Assembly (NCBI GenBank): GCA_934426285.1
Contig: CAKRYE010000012.1
Span: forward strand, 1-47,408
Source: an uncultured Blautia sp.
Lineage (GTDB): Bacteria > Bacillota > Clostridia > Lachnospirales > Lachnospiraceae
Length of the DNA stretch: 47,408 bases
Direction: 5' to 3'
Below the pieces are notes generated by a model, which made no database searches, was not told where the DNA came from, and saw only the letters and a list, made by a program, of their open reading frames with translations. Within the stretch, counting starts at the first letter, position 1. Each line of letters opens with the position of its first letter. This document shows positions 32,931 to 40,933 of the stretch, in pieces. Position numbers and translations under genes: made by a program.

Positions 32931-33464
32931 TCAGTCTCTGTGATCCAGATCTTTCTGTAGACCCTCCAGATAGGGAACCAGAAAGCCCCCTCTTTTTTCC
33001 AGATAATATTCCGGGGATAATTCCTCTCTGCGGAAACTTTTCCTGCCTCCATCCTCCATCCTCTGCCAGAAAACCATCAGATCCCGCAGGGGCAGATAAT
33101 AAAAAAGATTTTCATGGCTGAAAAAGATAAGAAAAAAAGCCACCCCTCCCTGCTTCTCAAAGCTCTGCATGAACTCTACCTGATGAGAATGGATATTTGC
33201 CAGCGGAAAGGTATCCGTACAGCATTCCTTGGCATCAAAGCAGACAGGGATTCCCTGTACTGCTCCGATATAATCCACGGTACTGCGCTGTTCAAAATAT
33301 GCCAGGGTGATGTGCCTGTTTTCCTTGTCCATGCGGACAGGGGTAATGGGAGTGGGGATTTTCTGGATCAGTGCCAGTCCCTTTTCCCTGTATTGTTCAT
33401 TTGTCCGGTTTACCAGCTCCTCCAGGGTGGAGCCGCGCAAGCCTCTGCTGTTCCAGGTTGCCAA
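32931..33464 (-). CDS. recU: Holliday junction resolvase
   Basis: A 177-residue Firmicute-type resolvase that cleaves four-way DNA junctions. Seen: NSRGLRGSTLEELVNRTNEQ, ALIQKIPTPITPVRMD, RSTVDYIGAVQGIPVCFDAK with the acidic catalytic residues, then HQVEFMQSFEKQGGVAFFLI and LVPYLEGLQ. All are typical for RecU, and the length is slightly short. It begins 18 bases after lepB on the same strand, so it is probably the end of an RluA-LepB-RecU unit. Confidence 0.92.
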   Translation of the reverse strand: MATWNSRGLRGSTLEELVNRTNEQYREKGLALIQKIPTPITPVRMDKENRHITLAYFEQRSTVDYIGAVQGIPVCFDAKECCTDTFPLANIHSHQVEFMQSFEKQGGVAFFLIFFSHENLFYYLPLRDLMVFWQRMEDGGRKSFRREELSPEYYLEKRGGFLVPYLEGLQKDLDHRD

Positions 33465-33482
33465 TGGTTTTTCCTCGTGATT

Positions 33483-34064
33483 CTATGTATTTTTTTCTGC
33501 AGGTTTCCCGAGAATCTTCAGGGAAGGATAATAACGGAAAAATGCCTTTCCCACAAGCTCATCCCAGGTTACATAGTTGCTGGTCTTCCAGAGCCGGGAA
33601 TCCTTGGAATGATTCCGGTTGTCCCCCAGGACAAAATAGCTGTTCTCCGGCACCTGATATGGTCCGAAATCTCCTTTTGGTGTTTCCGGTACAAAGCTGT
33701 CATCCAGCGGTGTCCGAGAATCATTGATATAGACCTTTCCATCCAGGATCTGTACCTTTTCCCCGGGCAGACCGATCACTCTCTTGATGTAAAGCTTGCT
33801 TTCATCATCGGGATACTTAAAGATCACGATGTCAAATCTTTCCGGATCCCTGAATTTCTTTGTATAGTTATGTCCAAAGAAATCTATATTGATACCATAG
33901 GCCAGGCGAAAGCCAAAGATCCTGTCACCGGTCATAATGGTTTTCTCCATAGAAGGTGATGGAATTTTGGCATTGATCAGAACTACATTATTGACCACAG
34001 TTACGATAACCACTACCAGGATGATCATCCTGGCATACTCCCACACTAATTTCCAGATTTTCAT
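33483..34064 (-). CDS. lepB: Type I signal peptidase
   Basis: A 193-residue membrane-anchored serine protease that removes signal peptides. One N-terminal helix (residues about 12-30) is followed by catalytic Ser38 in PSPSMEKTI and general base Lys94 in LYIKRVIGLPGE. Later come VPENSYFVLGDNRNHSKDSR and FRYYP. It is the usual small Gram-positive type. ATG 34064 has the strong site AAAGGGGAG. The start lies 77 bases inside the end of the upstream pseudouridine synthase gene, in another frame. Confidence 0.94.
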   Translation of the reverse strand: MKIWKLVWEYARMIILVVVIVTVVNNVVLINAKIPSPSMEKTIMTGDRIFGFRLAYGINIDFFGHNYTKKFRDPERFDIVIFKYPDDESKLYIKRVIGLPGEKVQILDGKVYINDSRTPLDDSFVPETPKGDFGPYQVPENSYFVLGDNRNHSKDSRLWKTSNYVTWDELVGKAFFRYYPSLKILGKPAEKNT

Positions 34065-35013
34065 AATAGCTCCCCTTTAAATGCTCCTCATTTAATATGT
34101 TTTCAAACAGCTGTGGTACTTTTGCCGAAAAGGTCTGCCCTGTCTGTGGTATTTCCAGCCTGTATGCATGGAGCAGCTGATTTTTGACTCCAAATTTTGT
34201 GTAAGCTCTGTTAAAATCCCTGTCTCCGTATTTGGCATCTCCCAGAAGGGGATGTCCGATGCTTCCAAGGTGGGCACGGATCTGATGAGTCCTTCCTGTG
34301 ATCAGCTCTACTTCCAGCAGGGTTACCCGTCCGTTACTCCCCAAAGGACGGTACCCTGTCTCTATAGGCAGGGAATCCTCAAACTGTTTTTCTGATACTG
34401 TCACTTTATTTGTTTTTTGGTTTTTATGCAGATAGCCTTTAATATGTTCCCCTTTTTCAAGCCTGCCCTTTACCAGGCAGAGATAATATTTATGGAGACT
34501 TCTGTCATGAAAGATCCCGGAAAGAAACTGAAGACCTGCCAGGCTTTTGCCTGCACACACCAGCCCGCTGGTATTGCGGTCCAGTCTGTTGCACACAGAT
34601 GGACGGAAGGTCTTTAACTGTTCTTCAGTAAGCTCTCCCTTTTCCAGTAGATAGCCGGTCACATATTCTACCAGTGAGGGCTGTCCGTCATCTGCAGGCT
34701 GGGACAGCATACCTGCAGGTTTATTGATGATAATAATGTCCTTGTCCTCATATACTACATCCAGGTGGCAATAGGCTCTGGGTACCTGGGTATTTCCTGC
34801 AAATTTCTCAAAGGTTTCATCACTGAGAAAAAATTTAACAGTATCCCCCTCCAGGAGCTTTTCATTTCCGGTAGCCTTTTTGCCGTTCAGGGTGATATTT
34901 TTCTTACGGAGCATTTTGTAAAAAAAGCTTTTGGGTGCTTCCTTCAGCACCTTTGCCAGATATTTGTCAAAGCGCTGTCCGGCTTCGTTTTCCTTTATAA
35001 TCAATTCTTTCAT
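33988..35013 (-). CDS. RluA-family pseudouridine synthase
   Basis: A 341-residue synthase converting uridine to pseudouridine in rRNA or tRNA. An N-terminal S4-like domain (DKYLAKVLKEAPKSFFYKML, KNITLNGKKA) is followed by the catalytic domain with INKPAGMLSQP, the catalytic Asp in VCNRLDRNTSGLVCAGK, and GRTHQIRAHLGSIGHPLLGD. ATG 35013 (MKELIIKENEAGQRFD) is preferred to the frame start at 35052. The C-terminal 25 residues are read through the start of lepB, giving a 77-base overlap, so translation of the two is probably coupled. The target base cannot be assigned between the RluC and RluD types. Confidence 0.9.
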   Translation of the reverse strand: MKELIIKENEAGQRFDKYLAKVLKEAPKSFFYKMLRKKNITLNGKKATGNEKLLEGDTVKFFLSDETFEKFAGNTQVPRAYCHLDVVYEDKDIIIINKPAGMLSQPADDGQPSLVEYVTGYLLEKGELTEEQLKTFRPSVCNRLDRNTSGLVCAGKSLAGLQFLSGIFHDRSLHKYYLCLVKGRLEKGEHIKGYLHKNQKTNKVTVSEKQFEDSLPIETGYRPLGSNGRVTLLEVELITGRTHQIRAHLGSIGHPLLGDAKYGDRDFNRAYTKFGVKNQLLHAYRLEIPQTGQTFSAKVPQLFENILNEEHLKGSYYENLEISVGVCQDDHPGSGYRNCGQ

Positions 35014-35100
35014 ATATTGTAATAACTTTCTTCTTAATATAATTATAATCAATTCTATTATGTTGAATGATATGATTGAAAATATTCCTGATCCTGCTTT

Positions 35101-35742
35101 TTACAGACAAAGGGCAAGGATAGTCTGGCGGATCAGTTCATTTCTGGAAAGCTCAGGATATTTCTCATCCGGAGTAAATTTGATCCCTTCTTCCAGGGTA
35201 TCCTTATGTGCATTCATAGAATCCAGTCTTTCCAGAAAAGGCCTGAGATCTGTGAAAATCTTTACAGTAGCCTTGTATCCGTTTTTACGAACAACCTTCT
35301 GACAGTTTTCTTCCATATAGGACGCATGGATCTTTGGGTCACTGCTGTAGGCAGCTACTGTATTTCCGCAGACTGCCAGTGCATCAATATAGGCACTTTT
35401 TTCATAAAAGGTCATATACATCTCATAGGCCATGTCCAGATCTCCCTGGTGTTCCCGGATCTGTTCATAAAGCTTTCTGTCCATAGGCCTGCATTTCAGG
35501 ATCATGATCAGTCCCACCAGAGATTTACAGGCCGGGAGACATCCCACTACCGTAACCACTGTCCAGATGGTCATTCTGGTTTTGAAATAGATCCATGATG
35601 TAAAAAAGATAAAAAGAGGTACAGCAAAAAGAATGGCTGTAATGATCAGCTTTCGCTTCTTTTCACTTTGAAAATATCCGAAATCTCCTTTTTTTACTTT
35701 CTTTTCTGAGGTATTCTGTCTGCTTTTGGTATTTTGAGTCAT
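35101..35742 (-). CDS. Conserved membrane protein of unknown function
   Basis: A 213-residue protein not recognised beyond a resemblance to small Lachnospiraceae membrane proteins. The first 30 residues are basic and rich in Lys, Ser and Gln. Two adjacent helices follow (about 32-52 and 57-79), then a cytosolic helical domain of about 130 residues with YEQIREHQGDLDMAYEMYM and RNELIRQTILALCL. No enzyme motif is visible. Its start overlaps the end of the YgiQ gene by 4 bases (ATGA-type), which suggests they are expressed together. Confidence 0.7.
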   Translation of the reverse strand: MTQNTKSRQNTSEKKVKKGDFGYFQSEKKRKLIITAILFAVPLFIFFTSWIYFKTRMTIWTVVTVVGCLPACKSLVGLIMILKCRPMDRKLYEQIREHQGDLDMAYEMYMTFYEKSAYIDALAVCGNTVAAYSSDPKIHASYMEENCQKVVRKNGYKATVKIFTDLRPFLERLDSMNAHKDTLEEGIKFTPDEKYPELSRNELIRQTILALCL

Positions 35743-37730
35743 CTCCTGCCTCCCTTGGTTTTCTTTTTTACTGCAGTGTTCTTTTTGCCTGCAGTCTGCT
35801 TTCTGGCGTTGGTCTGTGTTCTGGAACTGACCTGTTTGCTGTCTGCCCTGTTCTTTCTGCCTGCAATCTTGGCTTTTCCAGAAGAACTGCGGTTTTTGCC
35901 AGAACGGCCTTCAGAAGATGTATTTTTACTGTGTTCACGGATAGGACGTATGAGACATTTCGGTCCGTAGCCTACCAGATCCATTCTGCCTGCCATTTTC
36001 AAGCCTTCCAGCACCAGCTCCCTGTTCTCAGGATTTTTGTACTGCATCAGAGCCCTCTGTATGGCTTTCTCATGAGGATTTCTGGGTACATAAACCTTCT
36101 CCCCCGTGAGAGGATGGATCCCTGTGTAATACATACAGGTAGAAAGTGTGGATGGGGTTGGATAAAAATCCTGCACCTGTTCCGGTGTAAATCCCAGGTC
36201 TCTCACATATTCTGCCAGCTTCACAGCTTCCTTCATAGTACAGCCAGGATGGGAAGACATAAAATAGGGAACTGCATACTGCTGTTTTCCGGTCTTTTTA
36301 TTGGCTGCATCATATTCATGAAGAAATTTCTCATAGATGCTGTGGCTGGGTTTTCCCATATATTTCAGCACCTGATCGGAGACATGCTCCGGTGCTACCC
36401 TAAGCTGGCCGCTTACATGATGCTCTACCAGCTCTCTCAGGAAGGTCTTATCCCTGTCTGCCACTACATAATCAAAACGCACTCCGGAACGGATAAATAC
36501 TTTCTTTACTCCGGAAAGCTTTCGAAGCTTACGGAGAAGTGAAACATAATCTGAATGATCCACGGTAAGATTTTTGCAGGGCTCCGGGAAAAGACATTGT
36601 TTATTTTTGCACACGCCCTTTGTCAGCTGTTTCTGGCAGGAGGTCTGGCGAAAATCTGCAGTAGGACCTCCCACATCATGGATATATCCCTTAAACTCCG
36701 GATCCTTTGTCATTCTCTCGGCTTCCCGGATCAGTGACTCATGGCTTCTGGTCTGGAGGATCCGTCCCTGATGAAAGGTAAGAGCACAGAAATTACAGCC
36801 TCCGAAGCATCCTCTGTTGCTTGTCAGGCTGAATTTGATTTCTTCCAGAGCAGGAATACCGCCCAGCTTTTCATACATAGGATGAATCCGCTCTGTGTAG
36901 GGAAGGGCATATACATCATCCATTTCTGTCTGGGTCAGAGGCTTTGCCGGAGGATTCTGCACAATATAGCCTCTGTTTCCATAAAATTCTGCCAGTGGCC
37001 TGGCTGTGAAAGGGTCTGTATTCTCATACTGGACAGCAAAACTTTCTGCATAGGTTTTCTTATCCTCCTTCACTTCGTCAAAGGAAGGAAGCAGAATAGG
37101 TTCATACACTCTGTCCAGATCTTTGCATTTAAAAACAGTTCCTGCAATATAGGTAATCTCCTCCACAGGAATTCCACTTTCCAGGGAATCTGCGATCTCC
37201 ACAATAGAGTGCTCTCCCATTCCATAGGAAATCAGATCAGCACCTGAATCCAGAAGTACGCTGTGCTTAACCTTGTTTTCCCAGTAATCATAGTGGGCAA
37301 GCCTGCGCAGACTTGCTTCAATACCGCCCAGGATAATGGGCGTTTTTTTGTAGGTCTGACGGATCAGATTACTGTAAACGATCACAGCACGATCCGGTCT
37401 TAGCCCCATCTTACCTCCAGGTGAGTAAGAATCCTTCTGTCTGTGCTTTTTGGATACTGTATAATGGTTCACCATGGAATCCATATTTCCGGCAGAAACC
37501 AGAAATCCCAGCCTGGGTTCTCCAAAGACCTGGATACTTTCCTTTTTCCTCCAATCCGGCTGACTGATGATCCCTACCTTATATCCCCTGCTTTCCAGCA
37601 GCCGGCTGATAATTGCCGTACCGAAAGAAGGATGGTCCACGTAGGCATCCCCTGTCACATAGACAAAGTCTGCCTGTTCCCATCCTCTCTCTTTCATTTC
37701 TTTCCTTGTTACGGGTAAAAAATCCTGCAT
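35739..37730 (-). CDS. YgiQ-family radical SAM protein with a basic tail
   Basis: A 663-residue YgiQ-type radical SAM enzyme of unknown reaction. The N-terminal domain reads FLPVTRKEMKERGWEQADFV, VYVTGDAYVDHPSFGTAII and GIISQPDW. The radical SAM cluster motif is RGCFGGCNFCALTFHQGR (CxxxCxxC), and later segments are RVAPEHVSDQVLKYMGKP, YFMSSHPGC and QDFYPTPSTLSTCMYYTG, all YgiQ hallmarks. The last 60 residues are unstructured and rich in Lys, Arg, Ser and Ala, typical of Lachnospiraceae YgiQ and probably nucleic-acid or ribosome binding. A GAGGAAA site precedes ATG 37730. Confidence 0.93.
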   Translation of the reverse strand: MQDFLPVTRKEMKERGWEQADFVYVTGDAYVDHPSFGTAIISRLLESRGYKVGIISQPDWRKKESIQVFGEPRLGFLVSAGNMDSMVNHYTVSKKHRQKDSYSPGGKMGLRPDRAVIVYSNLIRQTYKKTPIILGGIEASLRRLAHYDYWENKVKHSVLLDSGADLISYGMGEHSIVEIADSLESGIPVEEITYIAGTVFKCKDLDRVYEPILLPSFDEVKEDKKTYAESFAVQYENTDPFTARPLAEFYGNRGYIVQNPPAKPLTQTEMDDVYALPYTERIHPMYEKLGGIPALEEIKFSLTSNRGCFGGCNFCALTFHQGRILQTRSHESLIREAERMTKDPEFKGYIHDVGGPTADFRQTSCQKQLTKGVCKNKQCLFPEPCKNLTVDHSDYVSLLRKLRKLSGVKKVFIRSGVRFDYVVADRDKTFLRELVEHHVSGQLRVAPEHVSDQVLKYMGKPSHSIYEKFLHEYDAANKKTGKQQYAVPYFMSSHPGCTMKEAVKLAEYVRDLGFTPEQVQDFYPTPSTLSTCMYYTGIHPLTGEKVYVPRNPHEKAIQRALMQYKNPENRELVLEGLKMAGRMDLVGYGPKCLIRPIREHSKNTSSEGRSGKNRSSSGKAKIAGRKNRADSKQVSSRTQTNARKQTAGKKNTAVKKKTKGGRR

Positions 37731-37797
37731 TTATATTTCCTCGTATGTATACTTATGATTTTATCTGATCTGCCCTGAGAATCTTACTTTTCATTTT

Positions 37798-37817
37798 GTT
37801 CTCAGCAGCCTGAGAAC
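37798..37817. repeat. 8-bp hairpin between the alarmone synthetase and ygiQ
   Basis: GTTCTCAG and CTGAGAAC are perfect arms with a 4-base loop. There is no T-run on either side, so it is not a standard terminator; it may be a transcript processing or stability element. Confidence 0.45.
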
Positions 37818-37820
37818 GGT

Positions 37821-38633
37821 TTATACATGATGATAAACTGCCTGTGCCCTGTAACCCTCAGAAATAATATCCAGCTGTCTGTGGAAACGCTCCAGCTGCT
37901 GCAGATCTTTGGTACGGAACACTCTCAGGAATTCATCCTGAATCTTCATGATTTCCCGCTTATTGGCAATCTTATACAAGTTCTCAATATTGATTAGAAT
38001 ATCCTTCACCAGATTGGACTGCAGCTGGGATGAATTCTGGGCATCCATAATTTCATTACGCACAGAAGACATCTCTCGGTCCAGGGCATTGATAGCATCT
38101 GCAGCCTTGCTCAAACGCTCTGCCACATGCTCCGGCATATCCCCTTTATATTTATATTGCAGGGAATGCTCAATGGTAGCCCAGAAATTCATAGCCATTG
38201 TACGGATCTGAATCTCCGCCTGCAGCTTCTTGGGCCCCTTTACCGTATCAACTGTATAATGAATGATCAGATGATAGCTCCGGTATCCGCTTTGTTTAAT
38301 ATGCTTCAGATAATTCTTCTCACTCTTTATGGTCATATCGCTGCGCTTCTGGATCAGAGAGGCTACTGTCTCAATATCCTCCTCAAACTGACAGATAATA
38401 CGCACACCGGCAATATCTTCAACTTCCTCCTCCATGCGCTCCATGGGAATCTGTTTACGCTGCATTTTCTCCAGAATACTGCTGACACTCTTCACCCTGC
38501 CCTCAACCTGTTCAATGGGGCAGTAGATATCATTTTCCTTGCATTCATCAATAATATGGTTAAATTTCACTTCCAGCTCTCTCACAGCCAGCTCATAAGG
38601 GCATAAAATGCTTCTCCATAACTGTATTTCCAT
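37821..38633 (-). CDS. Small alarmone synthetase (RelA/SpoT synthetase domain)
   Basis: A 270-residue protein with only the (p)ppGpp synthetase domain and no hydrolase, TGS or ACT domain. Motifs: VEGRVKSVSSILEKMQRKQI, DIAGVRIICQFEEDI, SGYRSYHLIIHY and AEIQIRTMAMNFWATIEHSL, with the Glu-x-Gln-x-Arg catalytic region. It would make pppGpp or ppGpp from ATP and GTP/GDP. It is longer than RelQ (about 210) because of a helical C-terminal extension. ATG 38633 with AAGGAGCG upstream is preferred to the extended frame at 38687. Confidence 0.9.
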   Translation of the reverse strand: MEIQLWRSILCPYELAVRELEVKFNHIIDECKENDIYCPIEQVEGRVKSVSSILEKMQRKQIPMERMEEEVEDIAGVRIICQFEEDIETVASLIQKRSDMTIKSEKNYLKHIKQSGYRSYHLIIHYTVDTVKGPKKLQAEIQIRTMAMNFWATIEHSLQYKYKGDMPEHVAERLSKAADAINALDREMSSVRNEIMDAQNSSQLQSNLVKDILINIENLYKIANKREIMKIQDEFLRVFRTKDLQQLERFHRQLDIISEGYRAQAVYHHV

Positions 38634-38810
38634 CTTAAATCGCTCCTTGCATTTCATACATTTTTTTATTATAACATAGAATTTCAAAAATATCTTCTGA
38701 ATCTGAATAGTTTATAATTTTTTTCGAAAAGCCTTTGGTACCAGGTGGGGCATTCTGATATATATTATGCGTAGGAAGATGAAAATAGAACTGGATTTTG
38801 AAAATGGGAC

Positions 38811-39010
38811 GCAGGAGAAACATAGGGTGGGGGACTCGGTTTCCGGACGCTAAGTGATGCTAGGTTTGGGAAAATCGGCTAAATGCGTTCAAAATTGGGC
38901 CAAACTCGCTTCGCTCAGACAGTGTCCCAATTTTGAACAACGCCGATTTCCCCAAACCAAGTATCACTAAGCATCCTCCAAAATCGTCCCCCACCCTATG
39001 TTTCTCCTGC
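38811..39010 (-). repeat. Giant imperfect palindrome, copy 1 (200 bp)
   Basis: Perfect 25-base outer arms at 38811-38835 and 38986-39010, then a long imperfect stem reaching the centre. On the minus strand the order is arm, GATTTTGGAGG, variable stem, GGGGAAATCGGCG, variable stem, the core CACTGTCTGAGCG...GCGAGTTTG (38901-38924), the pairing stem, AGCCGATTTTCCC, CCGGAAACCGAG and arm. It shares this order with copy 2 at 39134-39337, although the outer arms differ. It contains no credible gene; the short frames crossing it are side effects of the repeat. Confidence 0.9.
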
Positions 39011-39133
39011 TGACACTTTTCAAGACGGGAACCGGAAATTGCATGTTCAAAGTATTCGCTAATTATTGGCACAGTGCATTTATATTTGCTACTGCTATAT
39101 CATAATTTGTCGATATGTTTCATTGTTTGTACA

Positions 39134-39337
39134 GCATGAACCGCAGAAACTCTTCTGGCGATTTTTGGAGGGAGTGTAGTAACTCTTAGTTTCGGGAAAT
39201 ACGCGTTATGAGCAAATTGCCGCACTGTTTGAGCGTCAGCGAGTTTGCGCAATTTGCGAATGGTTTTAGCGGATTTTCCGGGACTTAGAGTTACTTGCTC
39301 CCGGAAACTGAGCCAGAAGAGTTTCTGCGGTTCATGC
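39134..39337 (+). repeat. Giant imperfect palindrome, copy 2 (204 bp)
   Basis: Perfect 26-base outer arms at 39134-39159 and 39312-39337. On the plus strand the order is arm, GATTTTTGGAGG, variable stem, GGGAAATACGCG, variable stem, core CACTGTTTGAGCG...GCGAGTTTG (39223-39247), pairing stem, TTAGCGGATTTTCC, CCGGAAACTGAG and arm. It is oriented opposite to copy 1, with 123 bases between them. The conserved internal blocks with unrelated but self-complementary arms argue for a structured RNA or DNA family rather than simple duplication. Confidence 0.9.
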
Positions 39338-39354
39338 GTCCCCATACCTGTACA

Positions 39355-39398
39355 CAAAAAGAAAGCACCCTGCCATCACCATGTGACAGCAGGATGCC
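39355..39398 (-). terminator. Intrinsic terminator of pepD
   Basis: On the minus strand GCATCCTGC and GCAGGGTGC form a 9-bp stem with one G-T pair, followed by TTTCTTTTT. It lies just after the pepD stop and separates it from the palindrome copies. Confidence 0.85.
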
Positions 39399-39405
39399 CT
39401 TACAA

Positions 39406-40857
39406 TCAGTCTTTCAGTGCCTCCAGCACCTTTATCAGATAGTTCCATACTCTCCGTGTAGAAGAAATACCCAGCTTCTCCTCAGAAGTATGAATATCAA
39501 TAATATCCGGTCCCAGGGATACACAGTCCAGCCCTTCCATTTTTTTATAGAAAAGTCCACATTCCAGCCCAGCATGGATTGCCACAACCTTCGGCTTCTC
39601 CCCATACATCTGCTCATAAACCTCTACCATTTTGTCGCGGAGAGGAGAATCCTTACGGTACTCCCATGCAGGATATGCACCCTTGATCTCATATTCTCCA
39701 CCCAGAAATTCTGTCAGATATTCCAGTTTATCAGAGAGGTTCTTTCCGGCAGCCTCTACAGAACTACGGATACTGGAGCTTGCAGTTACTTCATCTTCAG
39801 AAGTAACCAAAATTCCTATATTAGAAGAAGTCTCTACCAGTCCGGAAATGGTTCCACTCATCTTCTGGATACCAAAAGGAACATTCATCAGATAGAATAC
39901 AACCTTTTCCCTGCTGGTCGGATGAAGAACCTTTGCCTCCTGCACTCCTTCATCTGTAAGAAGTACTGTAATTCCTTCATCTGTTCCTGTATATTCTTCA
40001 CGCCATGCCTTCTGGAGCTCTGCAGCAAAGGCCTTTACATTCTCCAGTTCCTCAGCCCCTATCAGAAGCTCTGCTTCTGCTTCTCTTGTAATGGCATTAT
40101 CCTTCTGTCCGCCCTGTACGGAGATCAGTTCATAATCTGTTGTTTTTCTCAGGCTATAGAGGAAAGTCCCCAGTAATTTATTGGCATTGGCACGGTTTTT
40201 GTCAATTTCTGCACCTGAGTGTCCACCCATAAGTCCGGTAATCTTTACTGTAACTTTCTCACCCTTGGCATCAACTCTGGCAACCGGAATGTGACTGATT
40301 CCGGACATTCCGCCTGCGCAGCTAATCCACAGACTTCCCTCGGCTTCAGAATCCAGATTAATGAATCTGCGGCCTTTCAGCACACTGCAGTCAAAGCCTA
40401 CTGCTCCCAGCAGTCCGATTTCTTCATCTACAGTGATAAATACTTCCAGAGGAGGGTGGGCAATGGTATCACTGTCCAGAATTGCCAGTCCATATGCCAC
40501 AGCAACACCGTCATCTCCACCCAGGGTAGTTCCGTTTGCAGAGATATAATCTCCCTCTACAGAAAGATTAAGACCATCTTTTGTAAAGTCATGGACTACA
40601 TCCGGACGTTTTTCACAGACCATATCCATATGACCCTGGATAATTACAGTAGGAGCATTCTCATATCCCGGGGTTCCGGGCTTGTAGATCACCACATTAT
40701 TCATTTCATCCTGGATATACTTCAGTCCGCGTTCCTTTGCAAACTGTACCAGATAATCGCTGATCTGTTTGGTGTTCCCTGAGCCATGAGGAATCTTACA
40801 GATTTCTTCAAAATAATGAAATACGTTTTTAGGCTCACAGTTTTCTAATACTGCCAT
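39406..40857 (-). CDS. pepD: Aminoacyl-histidine dipeptidase (M20 family)
   Basis: A 483-residue cytosolic metallopeptidase that cleaves Xaa-His and other dipeptides. Motifs: IPHGSGNTKQISDYLV, VIIQGHMDMVCEK with the zinc-binding His-Met-Asp, TTLGGDDGVAVAYGL, VFITVDEEIGLLGAVGFDCS with the catalytic Glu-Glu, and IHAGLECGLFYKKMEGLDCV. ATG 40857 follows GGAGG and starts MAVLENCEPKNVFHYFEEIC, the family N-terminus; the frame start at 40908 is too far upstream. It is divergent from the YlbJ-like gene and ends at a good terminator. Confidence 0.94.
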   Translation of the reverse strand: MAVLENCEPKNVFHYFEEICKIPHGSGNTKQISDYLVQFAKERGLKYIQDEMNNVVIYKPGTPGYENAPTVIIQGHMDMVCEKRPDVVHDFTKDGLNLSVEGDYISANGTTLGGDDGVAVAYGLAILDSDTIAHPPLEVFITVDEEIGLLGAVGFDCSVLKGRRFINLDSEAEGSLWISCAGGMSGISHIPVARVDAKGEKVTVKITGLMGGHSGAEIDKNRANANKLLGTFLYSLRKTTDYELISVQGGQKDNAITREAEAELLIGAEELENVKAFAAELQKAWREEYTGTDEGITVLLTDEGVQEAKVLHPTSREKVVFYLMNVPFGIQKMSGTISGLVETSSNIGILVTSEDEVTASSSIRSSVEAAGKNLSDKLEYLTEFLGGEYEIKGAYPAWEYRKDSPLRDKMVEVYEQMYGEKPKVVAIHAGLECGLFYKKMEGLDCVSLGPDIIDIHTSEEKLGISSTRRVWNYLIKVLEALKD

Positions 40858-40933
40858 AATATTACCTCCAATTTTTCCTGATATGAATTTCTTATTATTG
40901 TACTGCATATGTTTTACAAAAAAAGGTTTGCTT

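Noticed and set aside
33114..33959. Plus-strand open frame of 281 codons
   Set aside because: Antisense to recU and lepB; composition is not protein-like.
38860..39357. Short frames reading SERSEFGPILN and similar
   Set aside because: They are translations of the giant palindromes; the recurring peptide comes from the conserved core, not from a gene.
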